Shown one piece after another: positions 37,181 to 46,736 of a DNA stretch of 64,000 nt. The notes below the pieces were generated by a model. It saw only the letters and a list, made by a program, of their open reading frames with translations. It was not told the DNA's origin and did not search any database. The position numbers and the translations under genes were made by a program. Every line of letters begins with the position of its first letter. Position 1 is the stretch's first letter. The stretch comes from Pseudomonas zanjanensis. Its GTDB lineage: Bacteria > Pseudomonadota > Gammaproteobacteria > Pseudomonadales > Pseudomonadaceae. Location: positions 372,001 through 436,000 of the forward strand of contig NZ_JABWRB020000001.1 of NCBI RefSeq assembly GCF_014268745.2, written 5' to 3'.

Positions 37181-37771
37181 ATGTTCAAGCGGTTCTTCCC
37201 ACGCGTGGTCGCCAGCGTGCTGCTGGCCTGCGCAGCGCTGCCGGCCCAGGCCGACTGGTACCTGGACGGCGAGTCGTCGCGGCTGTCGTTTATCAGCAGC
37301 AAAAACGGCAACATTTCCGAGGTCCAGCGTTTCCTGGTGCTGCACGGCCAAGTCCAGCCCGACGGCTTGGCGCGCCTGGAAGTGGAACTCGAATCCATCA
37401 ACAGCGGTATCCCCCTGCGGGATGAGCGCATGCGCGCCGAGCTGTTCGACATCAAGCAATTCGCCGAGGCCACGGTCACCGCCAAGATCGACCTGATGCC
37501 GATCCAGGACCTGGCCAACGGCGCGCAGCTGGAATTGCGCCTGCCGCTGACGGTGAACCTGCACGGCAAGCAGCATGAATATCCCGTTGAGTTGCTCGCG
37601 ACGCGCCTGGATGAGCGTCGCTTCCAAGTGGTGACCCTCGAACCGGTGGTGCTCAACGCGGCGGATTTCGATTTGGCGCCGGGCCTGGAAAAGCTGCGCA
37701 ACCTGGCCGGGTTATCGGCCATCAGTTTGTCGGTGCCGGTGAATGCGGTGCTGATTTTCACGGCGCGCTGA
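37181..37771 (+). CDS. YceI-family periplasmic protein
   Basis: The 196-residue product has a signal peptide (cleavage near AQA|DWY), followed by the YceI lipocalin-like barrel: DGESSRLSFISSKNGNISEVQ and LPLTVNLHGKQHEYPVEL. Family members bind isoprenoid or other lipid-like ligands. The ATG at 37181 is chosen because it opens the signal peptide; the open frame before it lies inside the REPIN. One base separates it from the PLD gene. Confidence 0.88.
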   Translation: MFKRFFPRVVASVLLACAALPAQADWYLDGESSRLSFISSKNGNISEVQRFLVLHGQVQPDGLARLEVELESINSGIPLRDERMRAELFDIKQFAEATVTAKIDLMPIQDLANGAQLELRLPLTVNLHGKQHEYPVELLATRLDERRFQVVTLEPVVLNAADFDLAPGLEKLRNLAGLSAISLSVPVNAVLIFTAR

Positions 37772-37772
37772 C

Positions 37773-38930
37773 ATGAGCGGCCCGGTCTTTCCCTGGCGTG
37801 AAGGCAATCGCTTCGAGCTGTTGGTCGACGGCCCGGAATTCTTTCCGCGCATGCTGGTGGAAATCGCCCGTGCCCGGGAACAGGTCGAGCTGGAACTGTA
37901 CCTGGTGGAGGCGGGGGCCTGCGCCGAAGCAATGGTCCAGGCACTGGTCCAGGCCGCCGAGCGTGGCGTTCGCGTGCGCTGCCTGTTCGATGACTACGGC
38001 AGCCTGGCGTTTACCCTGGCCCTGCGCAAGCGCCTGACCGAGGCCGGGGTGGAGTTGCGTTTCTACAATCGCCTGAGCTGGCGGCGCTGGGTGCGCAATC
38101 TGTATCGGGATCATCGCAAGCTGTTGTTGGTGGACCAACGCCTGGCCGTGGTCGGTGGCACCGGGGTGACCGATGAATTCTGGAACCCCCTCGACGACCG
38201 CAGTGAGTGGCACGAAGTGATGGTGGAAATCGTCGGCCCGCTGGTGCTCGACTGGCAACTGCTGTTCGACCGCCAGTGGCTCGCCAACCGCCATCGGCGT
38301 GCCTGGAAACCGGCGTCCAACTTCGGCTTGCCGCGCCTGCCTCGCGTGCCGCCGGTGGGCGAGGGCATGGGCCGGGTGGCGTATGCCGACGCCCGTCAGC
38401 ATCGCGACATCCTGCAATCGCTGTCCCGGGCATTGAACAGCGGCCAGAAACGCATCTGGATGGCAACGCCGTACTTCCTGCCGACCTGGAATGTGCGCCG
38501 CTCCTTGCGCAAGGCCGCCGCCCGCGGCATCGATGTGCGCCTGCTACTGACCGGCCCACGCACCGATCACCCGTCCGTGCGCTACGCCGGGCACCGTTAC
38601 TACCCGCGACTGCTCAGGGCCGGCGTGCAGATCTACGAGTACCAGCCGTGTTTCCTGCACTTGAAGATGGTGCTGGTGGATGACTGGGTCAGCATTGGTT
38701 CCTGCAATTTCGATCACTGGAACCTGCGTTTCAACCTGGAAGCCAACCTCGAAGCCTTGGACTCCAAGCTCAGCAGCGCCGTGGCGGCCAGTTTCGAGCG
38801 GGATTTCGCCCAGAGCCTGCAAGTCAGCCTCGACGCCTGGCAGCGCCGACCGCTGTGGAAGCGGTTCAAGCAGCGGCTGTGGGGGTGGGTGGATCGGTTG
38901 GTGGTGAATCTGCTGGATCGGCGGGGTTAA
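37773..38930 (+). CDS. clsB: Phospholipase D-family cardiolipin synthase, ClsB-like
   Basis: The 385-residue product contains two HKD motifs: HRKLLLVD (His114, Lys116, Asp121) and HLKMVLVDD near residue 295, each followed by a Gly/Ser and Asn segment (SCNFDHWN). The pair is the catalytic centre of PLD-type cardiolipin synthases. Length is nearer to E. coli ClsB (413) than to ClsA (486), and no N-terminal transmembrane helices are present, as in ClsB. It follows yceI by one base. Confidence 0.87.
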   Translation: MSGPVFPWREGNRFELLVDGPEFFPRMLVEIARAREQVELELYLVEAGACAEAMVQALVQAAERGVRVRCLFDDYGSLAFTLALRKRLTEAGVELRFYNRLSWRRWVRNLYRDHRKLLLVDQRLAVVGGTGVTDEFWNPLDDRSEWHEVMVEIVGPLVLDWQLLFDRQWLANRHRRAWKPASNFGLPRLPRVPPVGEGMGRVAYADARQHRDILQSLSRALNSGQKRIWMATPYFLPTWNVRRSLRKAAARGIDVRLLLTGPRTDHPSVRYAGHRYYPRLLRAGVQIYEYQPCFLHLKMVLVDDWVSIGSCNFDHWNLRFNLEANLEALDSKLSSAVAASFERDFAQSLQVSLDAWQRRPLWKRFKQRLWGWVDRLVVNLLDRRG

Positions 38931-38961
38931 GCGCAATCCTTGAAAACACATGGAACCCCAT

Positions 38962-39049
38962 GTGGGAGCGGGCTTGCTCGCGAAGGCGGTGTGTCAGCCG
39001 ACTCAATTGCTGACTGATACACCGCCTTCGCGAGCAAGCCCGCTCCCAC
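38962..39049. repeat. REPIN between clsB and bglX
   Basis: Inverted GTGGGAGCGGGCTTGCTCGC halves separate convergent genes. Confidence 0.9.
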
Positions 39050-39070
39050 AGGGTCATGCATGTTGTTGGG

Positions 39071-41362
39071 TCAGAGCAGCTCAAAACTCTGCTGTTTCAC
39101 ATCCTGGGAGTCCAGGCCGATCTGCACGTTGAACTTGCCCGGCTCCGCGGCGTACTTGAGTTGGGCGTTGAAGAACTTCAGGTCGTCTTCGGTGATGGTG
39201 AAATGGATGACTTTCTTCTCGCCGGCCTTGAGCATCACCTTGCGGAAGTTCTTCAGCTCCTTCACCGGGCGGATGATCGAGCCGGTCACGTCCTGGATGT
39301 ACAGCTGCACCACGGTCTCGCCGTCACGCTTGCCGGTGTTTTCCAGCGTCACGCTGGCATCGAGCTTGCCGGTCTTGTTCAGCGTGGTCGACGACAGCGC
39401 CATGTCCGACAGGCTGAATTCGGTGTAGCTCAGGCCGTAGCCGAACGGGTAGAGCGGGCCGGTGGTGTCGTCGAAATACTGCGAGGTGTAGTTGCCCGGC
39501 TTGCCCGGCGTGAACGGCCGGCCGATGCTCAGGTGGTTGTAGTAGGTCGGAATCTGCCCTACCGAGCGTGGGAAGGTGATCGGCAGCTTGCCAGACGGGT
39601 TGTAGTCACCGAACAGCACGTCCGCGATGGCGTTGCCGCCTTCGGTGCCGCTGAACCAGGTTTCCAGGATCGCATCGGCCTGCTGCTTTTCTTCCAGCAA
39701 CGACAGCGGACGGCCGTTCATCAGCACCAGCACCAGGGGCTTGCCGGTGGCCTTCAGGGCCTTGATCAGCTCGCGTTGGCTGGCGGGGATGTTCAGCTCG
39801 GTACGGCTCGACGATTCATGGGACATGCCCCGGGACTCACCCACGGCGGCCACCACCACGTCGGCGGACTTCGCGGCCTTCACCGCTTCGTCGATCAGCA
39901 CTTGGGCCGGGCGCGGGTCATCCACCACTTCCGGGGCGTCGAAATTGAGGAAGTTCAGGTAGTCCAGGACCTTCTTGTCGCCGGTGATGTTGGCGCCACG
40001 GGCGTAGATCAGCTTCGACTCACCGCCCAGAGCGCGGGTCATGCCGTCGAACAGGGTGACCGACAGCGCCGGGCGCCCGGCGGCAGCCCAACTGCCCATC
40101 ATGTCGATGGGGGCCTTGGCCAAGGGACCGACCAGGGCGATCTTCGCGGTTTTCTTCAGGGGCAGGGTCTGGTTGCGGTTTTCCAGCAGGACCAGGCTGC
40201 GGCGCGCCACATCCCGGGCATCGGCGCGGTGCATGCGGCTGTCGGCGTAGACGTCGGCGGGGTCATCCTCGGCCTTGCCGATGCGCAGGTACGGGTCCTT
40301 GAACAGGCCCATGTCGTACTTGGCCGCGAGCACTTCGCGCACCGCATTATCGATGTCGCTCTGCTCGATCTCGCCAGCTTTCAGCAGCCCTGGCAACTCC
40401 TTGCCGTAGAGCGAGTCGTTCATGCTCATGTCGATGCCGGCCTTGATCGCCAGCTTCGCCGCTTCGCGACCGTCCTTGGCGACGCCGTGCTTGATCAACT
40501 CGAAGATGGCGCCGTGGTCACTGACCGCCAGGCCCTTGAAGCCCCATTCCTTGCGCAACAGGTCGTTCATCAGCCAAGTGTTGGCCGTGGCCGGCACGCC
40601 GTTGATGGAGTTCAGCGCGACCATCACCCCGCCGGCACCGGCGTCGATGGCGGCGCGGTAGGGCGGCAGGTAGTCCTGGTGCATTTTCAGCGGACTCATG
40701 TCCACGGTGTTGTAGTCCCGACCGCCTTCCACGGCGCCATACAGGGCGAAGTGCTTGACGCTGGCCATGATGCTGTCGGCGGCGTTGGCCCCGGTGCCCT
40801 GGAACGCCTTGACCATCACCCCGGCAATGCGCGACACAAGATAAGTGTCTTCGCCGAAGCCTTCTGAAGTCCGGCCCCAGCGCGGGTCGCGGGAAATATC
40901 GACCATGGGCGCGAAGGTGATGTCGATGCTGTCGGCCGCCGCCTCCTTGGCTGCGATTCGGCCGGAGTGGTAGATGGCGTCCATGTCCCAGCTTGAAGCC
41001 AGGGCCAGGGGGATAGGGAATATGGTGCGGTGGCCATGAATCACATCGTAGGCGAAGAACATCGGGATCTTCAGCCGGCTGCGCATGGCCGCGTCCTGCA
41101 TCGGACGGTTCTCATCGCGAGTGATGGAGTTGAACGTGCCGCCGATATTGCCGGCGGCGATTTCCTTGCGAATCATCTCCCGGGGCATTTCCGGGCCGAT
41201 GCTGATCAGGCGCAATTGGCCGATCTTCTCTTCGAGGGTCATCTGCTTCATCAGGTTACTGATGAACGCATCCTTGTTCTCCATGGGGGCGGGCAGGTTG
41301 TCGGCTAATACGGAGTGACTGGCCAGACTGACAAACAGGCCCAGCAAACACAGCTTCTTCAT
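39071..41362 (-). CDS. bglX: Periplasmic beta-glucosidase, GH3 family
   Basis: The 763-residue exported enzyme has a signal peptide MKKLCLLGLFVSLASHSVLA. The GH3 barrel carries the nucleophile Asp282 in GLAVSDHGA; GRTSEGFGEDTYL and KHFALYGAVEGGRDYNTVD are further subsite motifs. The GH3 C-terminal domain and a fibronectin III-like domain (SLSDMALSSTTLNKTGKLD) follow. It matches E. coli BglX (765 residues) throughout. Confidence 0.96.
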   Translation of the reverse strand: MKKLCLLGLFVSLASHSVLADNLPAPMENKDAFISNLMKQMTLEEKIGQLRLISIGPEMPREMIRKEIAAGNIGGTFNSITRDENRPMQDAAMRSRLKIPMFFAYDVIHGHRTIFPIPLALASSWDMDAIYHSGRIAAKEAAADSIDITFAPMVDISRDPRWGRTSEGFGEDTYLVSRIAGVMVKAFQGTGANAADSIMASVKHFALYGAVEGGRDYNTVDMSPLKMHQDYLPPYRAAIDAGAGGVMVALNSINGVPATANTWLMNDLLRKEWGFKGLAVSDHGAIFELIKHGVAKDGREAAKLAIKAGIDMSMNDSLYGKELPGLLKAGEIEQSDIDNAVREVLAAKYDMGLFKDPYLRIGKAEDDPADVYADSRMHRADARDVARRSLVLLENRNQTLPLKKTAKIALVGPLAKAPIDMMGSWAAAGRPALSVTLFDGMTRALGGESKLIYARGANITGDKKVLDYLNFLNFDAPEVVDDPRPAQVLIDEAVKAAKSADVVVAAVGESRGMSHESSSRTELNIPASQRELIKALKATGKPLVLVLMNGRPLSLLEEKQQADAILETWFSGTEGGNAIADVLFGDYNPSGKLPITFPRSVGQIPTYYNHLSIGRPFTPGKPGNYTSQYFDDTTGPLYPFGYGLSYTEFSLSDMALSSTTLNKTGKLDASVTLENTGKRDGETVVQLYIQDVTGSIIRPVKELKNFRKVMLKAGEKKVIHFTITEDDLKFFNAQLKYAAEPGKFNVQIGLDSQDVKQQSFELL

Positions 41363-41612
41363 GAATAATTTTCTCGCAAGCCTAAAGGGCGGTGATCAAG
41401 ACACGCCGGTCAGCCAAAATGTGAGGAGCGGCTATTGTTGTTCAGTTAAATGCAGCAGACTTTCGAACCCATTGGGCTGAACTTAGTTTCGCACTGCGCA
41501 TCTTTTAGCCCATCGGCCCGTTTCAATCCAGCGCGACGGCAGATTATGCCCCAGACGTCGGCGGGATAGGTGGCCGGGTTTTCCTATGTCATGCAAGGGA
41601 GCGCCATATCCG

Positions 41613-42221
41613 ATGAATCCTCGACTGAATCACCTTCGCAGCCTGCCGATGCTGGCGCTGATGCTGCTCACCACGTTGTTGGCCGGTTGCGGCATCAACA
41701 ACATCCCGACCCTGGACGAACAGGCCAAGGCCGCCTGGGGCCAGGTGCAGAACCAGTACCAGCGCCGCGCCGACCTGATTCCCAACCTGGTGGAGACCGT
41801 CAAGGGCTACGCCCAGCACGAGCAGGACACCCTGACCGCAGTGATCGAGGCGCGGGCCAAGGCCACGTCGATCCAGGTGGACGCCAGCACCTTGGACAAC
41901 CCGGAAAAACTCAAGCAGTTCCAGCAGGCCCAGGACCAGCTGAGCGGCGCATTGAGCCGGCTGATGGTGGTGGTCGAGCGTTATCCGGACCTCAAGGCCA
42001 ACCAGAATTTCCTGGCGTTGCAATCGCAGCTCGAAGGCACCGAGAACCGCATCGCCGTGGCCCGCCGCGACTTCATCCTGGCGGTGCAGAAGTACAACAC
42101 CGAGATCCGCACGTTCCCGGGGCGCCTGTGGCACAGCGTGATGTACAGCGACCTGCCGATCCGCGAAACCTTCGAGGCCACCAGCCCCAATGCTGAAAAA
42201 GCCCCTGAAGTGAAGTTCTGA
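41613..42221 (+). CDS. lemA: LemA-family lipoprotein
   Basis: The product has 202 residues. The lipobox LLAGC places the lipidated Cys at 26; the LemA helical core follows (QVQNQYQRRADLIPNLVETV and the FNTRLWH-equivalent FPGRLWHSVMY). The ATG at 41613 has an AAGGGAG eleven bases upstream; an ATG at 41586 gives a poorer signal peptide. It is followed by two TPM-domain genes, a common bacterial pairing whose joint role is unclear. Confidence 0.88.
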   Translation: MNPRLNHLRSLPMLALMLLTTLLAGCGINNIPTLDEQAKAAWGQVQNQYQRRADLIPNLVETVKGYAQHEQDTLTAVIEARAKATSIQVDASTLDNPEKLKQFQQAQDQLSGALSRLMVVVERYPDLKANQNFLALQSQLEGTENRIAVARRDFILAVQKYNTEIRTFPGRLWHSVMYSDLPIRETFEATSPNAEKAPEVKF

Positions 42222-42228
42222 TGAAACT

Positions 42229-42346
42229 GTGGGAGCGAGCCTGTGGGAGCAACGCTTGCTCGCGATGAACGATAACGCGGGTCATTAAAAAGACCGAGGT
42301 GCCTTCATCGCGAGCAAGCTTTGCTCCCACAGCAGCTCGCTCCCAC
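42229..42346. repeat. REPIN inserted inside a REP
   Basis: GTGGGAGCGAGC (from 42229) is interrupted by a complete REPIN (42242-42330, CTGTGGGAGCAACGCTTGCT and its inverse) and then continues as GCTCGCTCCCAC (to 42346). The outer sequence ends directly beside the CAGGAG used by the next gene. Confidence 0.85.
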
Positions 42347-42358
42347 ACAGGAGTTGCA

Positions 42359-43108
42359 ATGCGAGCGTTGAAATTTGGCCTGGTGCTGTTGCTCTGGGCG
42401 TTTGCCATCACGGCCCAGGCCGAATTGAAGTTTCCGGAACTGACCGGGCGGGTGGTGGACGCCGCCCAGATGCTCGAACCCTCGGTGCGCACGCAATTGG
42501 ACTCGCAGCTCAAGGCCCATGAACAGGCGACCGGCGAACAGGTGGTCGTCGTGACCCTGGCGGACTTGCAGGGCAGCAGCATCGAGGACTTCGGCTATCG
42601 ACTGGGGCGCCATTGGGGTATCGGGCAGAAGGATAAAAACAACGGCGCGCTGCTGATCGTCGCCCGGGATGACCGTAAACTGCGCATCGAAGTGGGTTAT
42701 GGCCTGGAGGATCGCCTGACCGACGCCCAGAGCTCGGTGATCATCCATCAGGTGATCACGCCGGCCTTCAAGACGGGCAACTTCAATAAAGGTATCAGCG
42801 ATGGCGTCGCGGCGATGCTGGTGGTGCTGGGCGGCAGCCCGCTGGACGAGCCCGCGACTGCTTACAATGCAGATGGGCAGCAGGGCGATTTTGTCGAGCG
42901 TCACCCGGGGCTGTTCATCTTCCTGGTGATACTGTTTATCTTGACGGTACTGGTCTGCCAGACGCTCGGTATCCTGCCGGCCGGACGCGGTGGCTCCAGC
43001 GGCTCGGGCGGTTACGGTGGCGGAGGCTTTGGCGGCGGAGGCGGTGGGGGCGGCTTCAGCGGCGGTGGTGGCAGTTTTGGGGGCGGCGGTTCGTCGGGCG
43101 GCTGGTGA
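42359..43108 (+). CDS. TPM-domain membrane protein, YgcG-like
   Basis: The 249-residue product has a signal peptide (cleavage near AQA|ELK) and a TPM domain (about 25-165, FPELTGRVVDAAQML through the AMLVVLGG end). One transmembrane helix lies at about 185-205. The last 40 residues are a Gly/Ser-rich tail of GGGGFSGGGGS type. CAGGAG precedes the ATG. Related YgcG proteins are membrane proteins of uncertain function often encoded beside lemA. Confidence 0.88.
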   Translation: MRALKFGLVLLLWAFAITAQAELKFPELTGRVVDAAQMLEPSVRTQLDSQLKAHEQATGEQVVVVTLADLQGSSIEDFGYRLGRHWGIGQKDKNNGALLIVARDDRKLRIEVGYGLEDRLTDAQSSVIIHQVITPAFKTGNFNKGISDGVAAMLVVLGGSPLDEPATAYNADGQQGDFVERHPGLFIFLVILFILTVLVCQTLGILPAGRGGSSGSGGYGGGGFGGGGGGGGFSGGGGSFGGGGSSGGW

Positions 43109-43136
43109 TAATAATAATGAGCAGGCACTTTTAACC

Positions 43137-43754
43137 ATGGCATTACTGACTGAACACGAACAACGCAAGGTTGCCGAGGCCATCGCCCGGGTCGAGCGGC
43201 ATACCGACGCCGAACTGGTCACGGTGCTGGCCGCCCGCGCCGACGACTACGCCTATATCCCGCTGCTGTGGGCCAGCTTGCTGGCCCTCGTGGTGCCCGG
43301 CGTGGTCCATTACCTCAGCGGGTGGCTGGCCGTGCACAGCCTGCTACTGGTGCAGTGGGTCAGTTTCATCGTGTTGTGCCTGGTGTTCCGCATCCCCAAG
43401 ATCACCACGCACCTGATTCCCCGTTCCGTGCGCCACTGGCGGGCCTCCAACCTGGCGCGCCGGCAATTCCTCGAACAGAACCTGCACCACACCGTGGGCA
43501 GCACGGGTGTGCTGATCTTCGTCTGCGAGGCCGAGCGGTATGTGGAAATCCTCGTCGATGAAGGCATCTCCAAGCACCTGGACAACACCTGCTGGGACGC
43601 CATTGTCGCAGCGTTTACCCAGCAGGTTCGCCAGGGGCAGACCTTGCAGGGTTTCGTGACGTGCATCGAAGCCTGCGGAGAATTGCTCAAGGAACACGTG
43701 CCGCTGACCCAAGAGCGCAATGAACTGCCGAATCGGTTGGTGGTTTTAAGCTGA
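43137..43754 (+). CDS. TPM-domain protein with transmembrane helices
   Basis: The 205-residue product has an N-terminal TPM-like half (RKVAEAIARVERHTDAELVTVL), two hydrophobic segments at about 40-60 and 68-85, and a second conserved stretch (HHTVGSTGVLIFVCEAERYVEIL). It follows the YgcG-like gene by 28 bases. No strong ribosome binding site is seen before ATG 43137. It probably acts with the two preceding proteins; function unknown. Confidence 0.82.
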   Translation: MALLTEHEQRKVAEAIARVERHTDAELVTVLAARADDYAYIPLLWASLLALVVPGVVHYLSGWLAVHSLLLVQWVSFIVLCLVFRIPKITTHLIPRSVRHWRASNLARRQFLEQNLHHTVGSTGVLIFVCEAERYVEILVDEGISKHLDNTCWDAIVAAFTQQVRQGQTLQGFVTCIEACGELLKEHVPLTQERNELPNRLVVLS

Positions 43755-43794
43755 TTGTCGATCACCATGGCCAGAGCCGCTTTTGTGGCGAGGG

Positions 43795-43922
43795 AGCTTG
43801 CTCCCGCTCGGCTGCGAAGCAGTCGTCGATTTGCGAGCTCGTTGCCCGACCTTGGAGCCGATGGGGACCGCTTCGCGGTCCAACGGGAGCAAGCTCCCTC
43901 GCCACAAAAGCTCCCTCGCCAC
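43795..43922. repeat. REPIN with a partial duplicate arm
   Basis: GTGGCGAGGGAGCTTGCTCC and its inverse enclose about 70 bp (43795-43905). The right end CTCCCTCGCCACAAAA is then repeated at 43911-43922, suggesting local slippage. Confidence 0.85.
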
Positions 43923-44089
43923 AAAAAAGCCCCAGTGAGCCACAAAAAGCTCAGTGAGCCGCAAAAGCCGGGGCCTTCGTAAAAAGGGCCTGGATTTTCT
44001 ACCACTGGGGAAATTCCCCGTGCCCTCGCTGCCCATCCCCCCTAAAATACCCGCCATTCCCGATCCGCCCGCCCCGAGGCCGCTTGTTC

Positions 44090-45307
44090 ATGTCCGCCAC
44101 CGCAACTCCAGCCCGTCCCGCGCCGGATCACCACGCCCAATTCATCGAGCTGCTGCGCACCAGCCTTGAACAAAACGCTTTCATCAAACTGGTACTGGCC
44201 AAGTACGTGGGGGACGAAGCGGACCTCCAGCGGCTGATCATCAAGCAGCTGACGGTCAAGGACCAGCCATGCCTGTCTTTTGTCTACCGCTACAAGACCC
44301 GCGACATCACCAAGAATTTCCCACTGGCCGAAGGCGTGGACACCATCGCCGCGCTGTTGCCGGCGTCGTTCAAGAACGCGCATTTGCTGGCGGTCACCGA
44401 CGAGGCGCAGCTGGAGTACAGCAAGAAGGGCAAGAGCTCACTATTCAAGAGCAAGCCCCAGCAACTGCGGGAAGTGCCGTCTGCCGAGCACAACCGTGAG
44501 AAAAATCGCTTTCTCGACCTGAACCGGCCATTTTTGGCTGACCTGGGCGTGACCAACCACAAGCACGAGCTGATTCCGGCGATGTCGCGCAAGTGGAAGC
44601 AAATCAATAAGTTCATCGAGGTCTTCAGCCATGCGCTGACCTCTTCGCCCCTGGCCTTGGACAAACCGGTGCGGGTCTCGGATTTCGGTTCGGGCAAGGG
44701 CTACCTGACCTTCGCCATCCATGATTACCTGCGCAACACCTTGCAGGCCGAGGGCGTGGTGACGGGTGTCGAGCTGCGCGAAGACATGGTCAAGCTGTGC
44801 AACGAAGCCGCCGCGCGCCTGGAGCACCCGGGCCTGAGCTTCCAGCACGGTGACGTGCGCAGCGTGGCGCCGAGTGCGGTGGATGTGATGATCGCCTTGC
44901 ACGCCTGCGATATCGCCACCGACTACGCGATCCACATGGGCATTCGCTCGGGCGCCTCGATCATCATGTGCTCGCCGTGCTGCCACAAGCAGATCCGCCT
45001 GCAGATCCAGAGCCCGGCGTTGCTCAAGCCGATGCTGCAATACGGCCTGCACCTGGGCCAGCAGGCGGAAATGGTCACTGACAGCTTGCGGGCGCTGTTC
45101 CTCGAAGCGTGTGGCTACGAGACCAAGGTGTTCGAGTTCATCTCCCTGGACCACACCAACAAAAACAAGATGATCCTGGCCGTCAAACGCGCCGAACCGG
45201 CGGACCCCACCGAGCTGCTGGCAAAAATCGAAGAACTCAAGGCCTTCTACCACATCACCGAGCACTGTCTCGAAACGCTGCTGCGGGCGGATGGCTATCT
45301 CGCCTGA
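44090..45307 (+). CDS. SAM-dependent methyltransferase of the Methyltransf_32 type
   Basis: The 405-residue product has an N-terminal domain (about 1-170) of unknown role, then a Rossmann methyltransferase: motif I DFGSGKGYLTFA, VTGVELREDMV and ALHACDIATD. The later MCSPCCHKQIR has adjacent Cys and His, characteristic of this eukaryote-and-bacteria family (METTL25-like), and may form an RNA- or substrate-binding centre. Target unknown. A TTG two codons upstream is less likely than the ATG. Confidence 0.78.
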   Translation: MSATATPARPAPDHHAQFIELLRTSLEQNAFIKLVLAKYVGDEADLQRLIIKQLTVKDQPCLSFVYRYKTRDITKNFPLAEGVDTIAALLPASFKNAHLLAVTDEAQLEYSKKGKSSLFKSKPQQLREVPSAEHNREKNRFLDLNRPFLADLGVTNHKHELIPAMSRKWKQINKFIEVFSHALTSSPLALDKPVRVSDFGSGKGYLTFAIHDYLRNTLQAEGVVTGVELREDMVKLCNEAAARLEHPGLSFQHGDVRSVAPSAVDVMIALHACDIATDYAIHMGIRSGASIIMCSPCCHKQIRLQIQSPALLKPMLQYGLHLGQQAEMVTDSLRALFLEACGYETKVFEFISLDHTNKNKMILAVKRAEPADPTELLAKIEELKAFYHITEHCLETLLRADGYLA

Positions 45308-45333
45308 CCTCGCCCTGCTAGCACCAACCCCCT

Positions 45334-45421
45334 GTGGGAGCGGGCTTGCTCGCGAAAGCGGTGTGCCAGCCGACTGAATAGCTGACTGACACACCGCTTT
45401 CGCGAGCAAGCCCGCTCCCAC
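45334..45421. repeat. REPIN
   Basis: GTGGGAGCGGGCTTGCTCGC and its inverse flank a short spacer between the methyltransferase gene and the DJ-1 gene. Confidence 0.9.
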
Positions 45422-45525
45422 GATATGCAGTCCGTCAGGTTATCAGCGCTTATCCCTCACCTACCGACGTACCGGGCTACCTTTAATGCGTCAACCCCTC
45501 ACGCATTCCCAAAGGAGCCCTTCCC

Positions 45526-46107
45526 ATGGCCGCCAAGAAAATCCTGATGCTGGTCGGCGATTACGTCGAAGATTATGAAGTCATGGTGCCGTTCCAGGCC
45601 TTGCAGATGATCGGCCACACCGTGCACGCCGTGTGCCCGGACAAAACCGCGGGCCAAACGGTGCGCACGGCGATCCACGATTTCGAAGGCGACCAGACCT
45701 ACAGTGAAAAACCGGGGCACTTGTTCGCCCTCAACCATGACTTCGCCAACGTCCAGGCCGCAGACTACGACGCGCTGCTGGTACCGGGTGGGCGTGCGCC
45801 GGAGTACCTGCGCCTGAACGAAGCCGTCCTGCAACTGGTGCGTGATTTCGATCTGGCGGGCAAGCCGATTGCCGCGGTGTGCCACGGTGCGCAATTGCTG
45901 GCGGCGGCGGGCATCCTCGAAGGGCGTGAATGCAGCGCCTACCCGGCGTGCGCCCCGGAAGTACGGCTGGCGGGCGGGACCTATATGGACATTCCCGTGA
46001 CCCAAGGCCATGTCCAGGGCAACCTGGCGACCGCACCGGCCTGGCCTGCGCACCCGAACTGGCTGGCGGGATTCCTGACCTTGCTGGGCACGGCCATCAC
46101 TTTGTAG
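45526..46107 (+). CDS. DJ-1/PfpI-family protein
   Basis: The product has 193 residues. The nucleophile elbow IAAVCHGAQ carries Cys119, and the acidic partner lies in DYVEDYE near the N-terminus. Family members are glyoxalase III/deglycase-like stress proteins or cysteine peptidase homologues; which applies cannot be told here. AAAGGAG lies eight bases before the ATG. Stands alone. Confidence 0.9.
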   Translation: MAAKKILMLVGDYVEDYEVMVPFQALQMIGHTVHAVCPDKTAGQTVRTAIHDFEGDQTYSEKPGHLFALNHDFANVQAADYDALLVPGGRAPEYLRLNEAVLQLVRDFDLAGKPIAAVCHGAQLLAAAGILEGRECSAYPACAPEVRLAGGTYMDIPVTQGHVQGNLATAPAWPAHPNWLAGFLTLLGTAITL

Positions 46108-46178
46108 TAATGGACTGGCGGGACAAGCGCAGCGGGTCTTTACTCTCGGGGCATGCCCTCATTGCCTGGAGAACAATC

Positions 46179-46523
46179 ATGTCCGGATGGTACGAAGTCA
46201 GCAAAAGCAGCAGTGGCCAGTTTCGGTTTGTGCTCAAGGCGGCCAACGCCGAGACAATCCTGACCAGCGAGTTGTACACCACCCGCAGCGGCGCCGACGG
46301 CGGCATCGCTTCGGTGCAGAAAAACAGCCCATTGGCCGAACGCTATGAGCTCAAGACCACCAAGGACGGCCATCCGTACTTCAACCTCAAGGCCGGCAAC
46401 CACGAAGTGATTGGCAGCAGTGAGGCGTATTCATCGGATGCAGCCCGGGACAAAGGCATCGCCAGCGTCAAGGCCAATGGACCGACGACAGTCATCAAGG
46501 ACAAGACCGTGGCTGCGCTCTGA
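46179..46523 (+). CDS. YegP-family (DUF1508) duplicated-domain protein
   Basis: The 114-residue product consists of two tandem copies of the roughly 50-residue UPF0339 unit, SGWYEVSKSSSGQFRFVLKA and RYELKTTKDGHPYFNLKAGN. Each contains a Phe-Leu-Lys-Ala core and an Ala-x-x-Gly-Ile-x-Ser-Val helix. The ATG at 46179 is preceded by a weak GGAGAA. Function in this family is unclear; it often appears with stress genes. Confidence 0.88.
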   Translation: MSGWYEVSKSSSGQFRFVLKAANAETILTSELYTTRSGADGGIASVQKNSPLAERYELKTTKDGHPYFNLKAGNHEVIGSSEAYSSDAARDKGIASVKANGPTTVIKDKTVAAL

Positions 46524-46567
46524 ACCCATCCCTATGGGAGCGAGCCTGCTGTAACGAGTGGGCTTTT

Positions 46568-46687
46568 GTGGCGAGGGAGCTTGCTCCCGCTGGACCGCGA
46601 AGCGGTCCCCATCGGTTCCAAGACCAGGCAGCAGGCTCACAAAATGACGACTGCTGCGCAGCCGAGCGGGAGCAAGCTCCCTCGCCA
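46568..46687. repeat. REPIN, preceded by a broken REP
   Basis: GTGGCGAGGGAGCTTGCTCC and its inverse. A broken REP of the other class (ATGGGAGCGAGCCTGCTG) lies just before it at 46533-46550. Confidence 0.88.
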
Positions 46688-46736
46688 CAGTCATGCGCTG
46701 ACCTGGCATTGAGTTTCCAGGTCATGTAGTCCGAGG

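Noticed and set aside
42990..43136. N-terminal extension of the second TPM-domain gene
   Set aside because: It lies in another frame of the Gly-rich tail of the preceding gene and is Ala/Val low complexity.
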